Shown here: in pieces, positions 57,656 through 64,000 of the stretch | Layout of the letters: every line of letters starts with the position of its first letter | Numbering within the stretch: position 1 is the stretch's first letter | Source: Flammula alnicola | Taxonomy: Eukaryota; Basidiomycota; Agaricomycetes; Agaricales; Strophariaceae | Direction of reading: 5' to 3' | NCBI GenBank assembly: GCA_015499995.1 | Contig: JADNRV010000115.1 | Span: 107,156-171,155, forward strand | Length of the DNA stretch: 64,000 bases | Program-made: the position numbers and the translations under genes | Notes under the pieces: model-generated | What the model saw: only the letters and a program-made list of their open reading frames with translations | Databases searched by the model: none | Told to the model about the DNA's origin: nothing

Positions 57656-58585
57656 GAGACCGCGAGCGGCTAGCTGTGAACGGACTACTATTCTCCTTAC
57701 CTGAGCTATTTTTAGCACTTAGTAAAGCTTATACCGTAGTCTAAATGTTACAAGTCCGGACATTACAATGACAAGACTACTAAGGACTAGAGGAAACTAT
57801 GCAAGATAACGAGGAATGCGCGGTTTAATAAAGACATTATCATTAGTAACTATTGAGATAACAGTCAGTACATCTAATGAAGTGTACGGAATAGGCGCCT
57901 TTCAGTAATATCTTAACCATCCGGCCTATACAGCGAGGGCGCGGGTCTCTAGATTAAAGAACGGACATCTAGGCACACTACAGGACAGGTCGCGTGACAT
58001 TGCCGAAGGCACCGAGGACAGTGGAGCAGCGGGGTAAAGCAGACGCCCATAGACGCGCCTGTAGCAACGCCGATCAAAGCTCGGATCAAAGGGATACCAA
58101 ATTGGGAACACATACCATATCGGGTAATAACTTGGTACAGGAAGATTTCCGGGGTGCATAACTCGACACAGCGAGATCCCAGATGCACGCCGAGAGTACC
58201 AGAGTATCGGGTACGGAGGACAAAGGGTTACAACCCTAATCACGAGGATTATCACGGACAGAACGGGTGAGGATTGCCCGAGCGTCTCCGACGAGATGTA
58301 AGCGCGTCTATGCTCCGGTCAGTCGATAGCCAATGACAAGACAAGATACCAATGAAAACGAAAGGTCACGAGCCTGTATACCACGCGGTCGAGGAGGAGT
58401 AAGTCTTAGGCGCTTAAGTTAGCCGAGCCGACGACGATCTGAGCTCCCGATCCAACCAAAAAGGCATGATTGAGCGGACGCGCACGGAAACTGTACTCCA
58501 CAAAGGCCGCCGCTCGCGCACAAATGCCCATGAAATCTCTATATTCTCGTCATTGCGTCTATGTAATAATATATCGTCTCAGTAG

Positions 58586-58593
58586 TATATAAG
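58586..58593 (+). promoter_or_regulatory. TATA box of gypsy element 2
   Basis: TATATAAG. ATG triplets occur just before it (around 58530-58561), but none on the plus strand between it and the gag ATG at 59921, which supports transcription starting shortly downstream. Confidence 0.55.
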
Positions 58594-58864
58594 CAGCCCT
58601 GTAACACCGTAGAATACAAGCAATTTACCACCCACGAGATACAAGCGCTTAAGAATTATATCTTAAGTGTTTCACCTCTAAGTACCAAGTAGCTTCAAAG
58701 CGAGAGTCCCATAATATAAAAAGAAACCAAGTAACGATATAAACGAACTGTTAAGACGAGAACGCGTGTCTAAGTGATTCGCCAAGACAAGTAAAGAGAG
58801 TTATAAGCCAAGGAACCTGTCTAAGTGACTTGTTCAAAACCTACCCTTTGTCAAAGGACATCTG

Positions 58865-58975
58865 GGGACCTGGACTGTAGTGTCGGTGGACGAAAGCGTC
58901 TACGCGCCTCTGACCATTGTTAAGGGACTGTAGTGTCGGCGGATCAGACATCTGCGCGCCTCTTTCCACAAGTAT
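58865..58975 (+). repeat. two tandem copies of a ~52-bp unit
   Basis: Two degenerate units, each containing GGACTGTAGTGTCGG followed by C..CTGACGCGCCTCT-like sequence (58873-58911 and 58927-58960). They lie in the presumed R/U5 part of the LTR. Confidence 0.55.
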
Positions 58976-59423
58976 AGTTTTTGAGACAAGTAAAGACAAG
59001 TTAAAGGGCATAGAGCCATCTTCTCAATTGGAGAACAAGACAAAGCGAGATCAGTTAGCAGTTTGTGCATAGAGCACTAGTTTCCGAGTACCAGACCAGA
59101 ATTTACACAAGTCTATTGGACTTAAAACGACCCATTGGCTATAAACGCGCCTAAGGCCTTGCCTGAGCCGTTGTATAGTTAAACACCTTCTTTTATCGCA
59201 CACCTACTATCAGGTATCGATATTATAAAACTATTATCCTCCCCTTGGACGAACTAAGTCAACTAAACATTGATTTGGGTGTTTGAGTGTAGTAAAGTAG
59301 TTATTTAAAAGTGAAGCAAGTCGGATTTGATAGTATCTCTCTAATAGACATTACAAAGTCTATTGAAAGCGACTACTTGATTATCTAGTAGTTCACACAC
59401 ACCCCGCACTAAGCATCTTTATC

Positions 59424-59441
59424 TGGAGCCCACCGCGAGGG
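59424..59441 (+). other. candidate primer-binding site
   Basis: TGGAGCCCACCGCGAGGG. A start with TGG fits complementarity to the CCA end of a tRNA, unlike element 1. The tRNA species was not identified and no LTR end (CA) is directly adjacent, so this is tentative. Confidence 0.4.
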
Positions 59442-59920
59442 GGGGTTTCTAAGATATTTGATACAAGGTTGTGGTAAAAGAGGCGTCGATTATTCATACA
59501 GAAAGTCGTGCTTCAACCTGTATAGGATTTGAATCGTTCAAACGGTGAAAACCATACAAAATTGAGGGCTCAAGTAATCCTAATAAGGGGAACAAGAGCG
59601 CCAATAAACCAGCGTCAGCAGTTGCTTCCTCATCAAAAGCACCAGCAGCACGCACCACTTATAATTCTATAAGGGCAGGAACAGAACCCCTACCTTTACC
59701 GTTACCAAAGAAAAGAGAACCTTTCTCGAAAGAGAAAACCCGCTCGGACTATAGCCAGAAAGTCAGATCCTTAAATAATATTCAAAGCGCACCTCGCAGG
59801 ATATTATCCAGGACGGCTTCTGTACCTACACAAAGAGCGACCTCCCCACCAGAAGAGGAAGAGGAAGATATTACCCAAGAACTTTTCCAGGCGCCAAACG
59901 TACCAACTAGATCTACTAAA

Positions 59921-61273
59921 ATGGGTATGCCAGCACCAGGAACAAGAGATGCGCCGAAGTTTGATCCAGACAAGGAGTCCGAATTGCTGAGATTTATATC
60001 TTGCATGGAGGATCTCTATTCTACCCATTCGATCATGGATGACAAGGAGAAAATAAGGCTACTAGGCAAATATGCCCCAGCGGAAACTGAAGCAGAATGG
60101 AGCGCATTTGACGAGTACAAAGCCGGAGCCTGGAAAGTGTTTAGAGATGAAGTCATGAAAAGCTATCCAGAAGCTGCCGCACTCGAAAGAGGCTCGCTTT
60201 TACGGTTCAAAAAGATATGCGCAGAGAAAGCCGGGCGGCATGGGATTCCTAGGCAAGACCTTCATGCTCTATTAAGTCTGAAACGAGCGTTCGTTGCAGA
60301 AGCCGAAAAACTGTTGGTGACCCCAGCGCTTATGTCGAATAAAGAGCTAGTGACGGAGTTCCTAGGATGCCTGTCGGAAGAATTTCAGCAAAGACTGAAA
60401 GACAAGATGGACGATTTGGCAGACGCAAAGGGAGCGTCTACAAGCGCGACGACAGCAACAACAGCTGCTGGAGAAACCAGGGTAGAAGATCGCTACAAAT
60501 GGAAGGAAGTGATCGAAACCGCGGTTATCATAGCGAGACGGTCCTCACAGCCGCCCGAAAGGATGAGCGAGGATTTGGTTCGCGGAGTTTCGGGCGAACG
60601 AAGAGAAGACACTATTAAAATGGAGGAGACTGTAGCCAGACTGGCGGATTCCCTAAAAATCCAACAGCAGCAGCAACAGGAGATGCGACAGTACAGCCAA
60701 GTGATGGACCGACGCTTTGAGCAGCTAATCTCAGCAATAAAAACTCAAGCGATCCAGCCACAGGCAGGAACCTCGCAACCTTACTCTTACCAACAACAAT
60801 ACCCAAGGAATAATGCGTATAGCCCAGGAGCTAGTAATAGCAGACAGTATCCCGATGGGTGCTACTATTGCAAAGAAATGGGGCACAGGATGCACGAGTG
60901 TCCGCACGCGCTTAAACACTTGGATCTGAAATGGATAAAGCGCATAGACAGGTGGTTGAAGCTACCTGATGGTTCCCCACTACCTACAGACGGTGAGAAA
61001 TCGCGCAAGGAAGTAGTGGAACAATTGTATAAAACTAGGCCGGGTATTATACCAATGGCGAAAGTAAATATGCAATCCTTCTATCAGGGAAGCGACCAAA
61101 ACCAGGATATGATGCTACAAGACATGCAGGACCCAAGGGTTTCGCAACTATTGAATGGGTTAGCGCAGCTATTAGGAAGAGAGACCGTGGATAGAATGAT
61201 AGCGGAAGAAAGGGAGCCCTCACCCCTGGATGGGATTGAGGAGGAAGAAGAGAACTGTCGGGTTTTTGAATAG
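59921..61273 (+). CDS. gag of gypsy element 2
   Basis: 450 residues from the ATG at 59921. Gag domain ('PKFDPDKESELLRFISCMED', 'ELVTEFLGCLSEEFQQRL'), a Gln-rich linker and one CCHC knuckle 'CYYCKEMGHRMHEC' near residue 312. As in element 1, the same frame stays open without an ATG for about 130 codons further upstream. The stop at 61271-61273 lies inside the start of the protease frame. Confidence 0.9.
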   Translation: MGMPAPGTRDAPKFDPDKESELLRFISCMEDLYSTHSIMDDKEKIRLLGKYAPAETEAEWSAFDEYKAGAWKVFRDEVMKSYPEAAALERGSLLRFKKICAEKAGRHGIPRQDLHALLSLKRAFVAEAEKLLVTPALMSNKELVTEFLGCLSEEFQQRLKDKMDDLADAKGASTSATTATTAAGETRVEDRYKWKEVIETAVIIARRSSQPPERMSEDLVRGVSGERREDTIKMEETVARLADSLKIQQQQQQEMRQYSQVMDRRFEQLISAIKTQAIQPQAGTSQPYSYQQQYPRNNAYSPGASNSRQYPDGCYYCKEMGHRMHECPHALKHLDLKWIKRIDRWLKLPDGSPLPTDGEKSRKEVVEQLYKTRPGIIPMAKVNMQSFYQGSDQNQDMMLQDMQDPRVSQLLNGLAQLLGRETVDRMIAEEREPSPLDGIEEEEENCRVFE

Positions 61274-62459
61274 TTCAAGGATGGGAAAGCCTGGGACTGC
61301 GAAGAAACCGACCTCTTCCGGAAGACCCAAGGCCCCTGAGGACAGAAACCGCAAGAGTCGAGTAGAAATAGAAGAATCAGAAGATGAGGAGAGCGATGAG
61401 CAAGAGGAAGAGGACGTGCGGAGAGGTCCACCCCGAAGAAGCAAAAGAGATCAGGTAGCGCCCAAGGTATTACCTAAAGCGGTAATTGATCCACCAAGGC
61501 CCAAGGAGTTGCCATATGTGGACGACCCAGCATTACGATATGTTACACGACCCACAGGCGCGCCTAAGCCTAGAGATGTAGAAACGAGACCGGGGCCGGC
61601 ATACAAAAACCGTGCACCCATAGAAGATGAAGTCGACTCGGAAAAGATATTGGCTGCTATCCTAGACACGCCAGTAACCGTACCACTCAAGAACCTTTTC
61701 GGTTCGCCAGATAGTCCGGTCACTAAAGCGTTCGCTAAAAAGATAACTAAAACCAGACAGCCAGTCTTGATAGAGGAGATTTTAGATGAAGAATATGAGC
61801 AGCCACGCAGGAATGCCGCTTCTGCACCAAGGGTGACATTCGCACACGATCTGCAGTTTAAAAATGATGCGCTCGAGGATTGGGAAGATACCGGGCAGCC
61901 AAACCCAAATTGGAACATAGCAAGCGATCCGGTGTTGCAGTTCATACAAGAACACGACGGAGCGTTGCCCGATGAACCTATAGTCGCAAGAGAATCCTTA
62001 GCTCTTAGGTCTATCTATCCGAAGATCAATCAAATGGGTCAAGAGGAGGCAGTAGTGGATCCCGGTTCACAGATCGTGTCTATGGCTGAGGAAGTCGCTA
62101 TTGAACTAGGCTTAACCTGGAACCCAGGGATCACGGTTAATATGCAGAGTGTGAACAGATCAACAAACAGGACGCTGGGACTGGCAAGAGATGTACCATT
62201 TAATCTTGGTGGACTTATGCTCTACTTGCAGGTACATATTCTTAAAAACCCTGCTTACCGAGTTTTGTTGGGAAGACCGTTTGACGTGCTTACCCGAAGT
62301 GGGGTTCAAAATGAGATGGATGGTAGTCAAACTATCACTATCACGGATCCTAATACTGGAAAGCGAGTATGCTTACCTACATATGAACGCGGTGAAAACC
62401 CTGTAGAATACAGGAAGAAGCATCAGCAGACAACCCATGAACAAGCTCAGGCTTTTTAG
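61230..62459 (+). CDS. protease-containing frame of gypsy element 2
   Basis: 409 codons overlapping the gag end by 44 bases in another frame, which suggests frameshift expression. The first 250 residues are charged and low-complexity. The protease core follows: 'VVDPGSQIVSMAEEVAIELG' with a DPG triad in place of the usual DSG/DTG, and 'NPAYRVLLGRPFDVLT'. The DPG form is, as I recall, common in this basidiomycete lineage. Confidence 0.85.
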   Translation: MGLRRKKRTVGFLNSSRMGKPGTAKKPTSSGRPKAPEDRNRKSRVEIEESEDEESDEQEEEDVRRGPPRRSKRDQVAPKVLPKAVIDPPRPKELPYVDDPALRYVTRPTGAPKPRDVETRPGPAYKNRAPIEDEVDSEKILAAILDTPVTVPLKNLFGSPDSPVTKAFAKKITKTRQPVLIEEILDEEYEQPRRNAASAPRVTFAHDLQFKNDALEDWEDTGQPNPNWNIASDPVLQFIQEHDGALPDEPIVARESLALRSIYPKINQMGQEEAVVDPGSQIVSMAEEVAIELGLTWNPGITVNMQSVNRSTNRTLGLARDVPFNLGGLMLYLQVHILKNPAYRVLLGRPFDVLTRSGVQNEMDGSQTITITDPNTGKRVCLPTYERGENPVEYRKKHQQTTHEQAQAF

Positions 62460-62497
62460 ACGACCTCGAGGAATTTATCCCAGATGAAGGAGAGGTA

Positions 62498-64000
62498 GTG
62501 ATGATGATAGAGCTTGTTGAGAACGAGAAAAAGTTGCGCGTGCGATACGCACAGCACAAAGATAGTGGAACATTCACGGATGAAGGAAAAAGGCTCGCCT
62601 TTTTATCATGCGCGCTAGATGAGGAGGTCATAGAAGGAGGCGAGCGTGTAGAAATCGAATCCTACCTTAACCAAATCTATCCTGGTAAGCTAGAAAAAGA
62701 GGACCAAGGGCCAGCGGCATCAGTCTACTTAGGAAAGAAATATAAACCAGTCGCTTTGAAAGTAAAGCCGGTTTATGCGTCTCTGCCAGAGCAGTACAGG
62801 ATCAAGCGGGAAATCAAGGGAGATCCGTTAGCGGATATGCCCAAGCTTAGTAAAAACCCACCTGATTTTGAGCCCAAAGAAAGATATACACAAGAAAGAA
62901 AAGACGCGATGGATAAAGTACACGAGGGAGACTTCTTGTTACCAGAAGAACGCAAGCTGGTACATCAGCTCATCGCGGAACAAAACCAGGCGTTCGCTTG
63001 GGAGGATGATGAGCGAGGAAAATTCAGGGAAGACTTCTTCCCTCCCGTAGTCATTCCTACCATAGAACATAAGCCGTGGGTAGAAAGAAATATCCCAATT
63101 CCGCCGGGAATTATGATGAAGTATGTAAGATCATCAGGTCCAAGGAAAAATCACAGGTCTACGAGCCTTCGAACTCCCCGTATCGATCTCGCTGGTTTAC
63201 CGTGGCCAAGAAAAATGGGAAGCTCAGGATCGTGCATAGTTTGGAACCCTTGAACAAGGTAACCATCGCGCACTCCGGCCTTCCGCCCGCAACAGAAGAA
63301 TTAGCCGCGCATTTTGCAGGCCGAGCTTGCGGCGGAATGTTTGATTTATACGTGGATATGATGAACGACAGCTAGCAGAGCAGTCGCGCGATCTTACTAC
63401 ATTCCAGACTCCCTACGGCGCTATGCGCTTGGTAACCTTACCTATGGGCTGGACAAACTCCGTTCCCATCTTTCATGATGATGTTACATTTATTTTGAAA
63501 GAAGAGACACCCGATTTTACGATACCTTATATCGATGATGTACCTGTCAGAGGACCTCTGACTCGCTACCAAAATAAAGATGGCACTTATGAGATGATAC
63601 CAGAAAACCCGGGAATTAGACGCTTCGTATGGGAACATATGCAGAATGTCAATCGGGTAGTGCAACGCATGAATATTGCGGCGGCACATTTTCGGATATA
63701 AATCAGTAATCTTGCGCAGCAGATAATTACCGTAGTGGTCACTTGTGCACTATGGACGGACGCAAACCAACCACGGAGCGCGTAAAGCAGATCATGGATT
63801 GGGACGAATTTGCGGACCTATCCCAGGTCAGAGGTTTCCTCGGTACTGTCGGCGTACTGCGCAGTTACATCTCTAATTATGCGATCAGGGCCAGGTTCCT
63901 ACAAAGACTAACGCATAGTCGCGAACCATTTGTTTGGGGACCGGACCAAGAGGAGTCTGTAAAATTATTGAAGGATGGAGCACAGAACGCATACGCGTTA
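62498..64000 (+). pseudogene. damaged pol of gypsy element 2 (RT part)
   Basis: Reverse-transcriptase coding sequence split over several frames: 62498 to about 63112, then about 63112-63352, then about 63358-63665, then further fragments to the window end. Each break behaves like a one-base deletion (near 63113, 63355, 63665 and 63690-63710). Between breaks conservation is high: 'PSNSPYRSRWFTVAKKNGKL', 'TFQTPYGAMRLVTLPMGWTN', catalytic 'PYIDDVPVRGP', and 'RGFLGTVGVLRSYISNYAI'. It cannot make a full polymerase as written. RNase H and integrase lie beyond the window. Confidence 0.85.

Larger units (their letters stand above)
57656..59423 (+). repeat. probable long 5' LTR of gypsy element 2
   Basis: Non-coding stretch of about 1.77 kb between the Helitron border and a primer-site-like sequence. 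It contains a TATA box at 58586-58593, as an LTR promoter should. The second LTR needed to prove the borders is outside the window. Confidence 0.5.
57656..64000 (+). mobile_element. Ty3/gypsy element 2, runs off the right edge
   Basis: LTR/leader, gag, protease and damaged pol in order, on the plus strand, inserted beside or into the Helitron Rep frame. The left border is placed where Helitron similarity stops (about 57656) and is uncertain by some tens of bases; the 3' LTR is beyond the window. It belongs to a different gypsy lineage from the element at 30419-37867: protease active site 'VVDPGSQIVSM', RT catalytic 'PYIDDVPV'. Confidence 0.85.

Overview
The window is genomic DNA of a filamentous basidiomycete, most likely an Agaricomycete. 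The evidence is many short introns of about 50-60 bases with GT..AG ends, NACHT proteins of the Agaricomycete type (a 'GIDLL...PGAF' lead-in before the P-loop), P450s with an 'LPLPPGPKGLPLIGN' hinge, HsbA-type wall proteins, a PDR-type ABC pump, and several fungal transposon classes. I cannot name the species.

Layout. (1) Bases 1-15.8 kb hold a minus-strand tandem array of NACHT (NLR-like) genes: one running off the left edge (1-1037), two complete paralogues (5997-8979 and 12981-15831) and a broken remnant (about 3510-3745). I rebuilt both complete genes by splicing. Each has six main coding exons in matching phases and ends in a basic, probably nuclear-targeting tail. Their 3' flanks are duplicated too, with one piece inverted. 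A 306-bp hAT-type MITE (1335-1640) and a TA-flanked inverted-repeat element carrying a VPS11 gene fragment (9669-10822) sit in the array. (2) 16.4-28.8 kb is a gene island bounded by two very similar P450 genes that point towards each other. Between them lie a small secreted protein made of three exon-encoded repeats, a DUF4246 protein, a disordered nuclear-type protein and two poorly resolved minus-strand genes. (3) 30,419-37,867 is a full-length Ty3/gypsy chromovirus with apparently identical 456-bp LTRs, a 5-bp target duplication, a primer site matching self-priming of the Tf1 kind, gag, protease and pol-chromodomain frames, and two extra frames after pol, one with a second zinc knuckle. 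(4) 39.8-48.1 kb carries an intron-containing tRNA-Gln, a 633-bp inverted-repeat element, two tandem HsbA-like genes, and an eight-exon glucose-6-phosphate isomerase gene. (5) 48.6-54.5 kb is a full-length PDR-type ABC transporter. (6) From 55 kb on there are nested transposons: a Helitron Rep frame without its helicase, cut at about 57.65 kb by a second gypsy element whose pol carries several one-base lesions and runs off the right edge.

Biologically the region combines house-keeping genes (PGI, tRNA) with accessory functions: self/non-self type NACHT receptors, oxidative metabolism and efflux, and secreted surface proteins. The most unusual signals are the matched ATG-free leaders of both gypsy elements, the accessory zinc-knuckle frame behind pol, the VPS11-carrying TIR element, and the three-repeat secreted protein. 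Exon coordinates were worked out by hand from splice motifs, reading phase and paralogue comparison.
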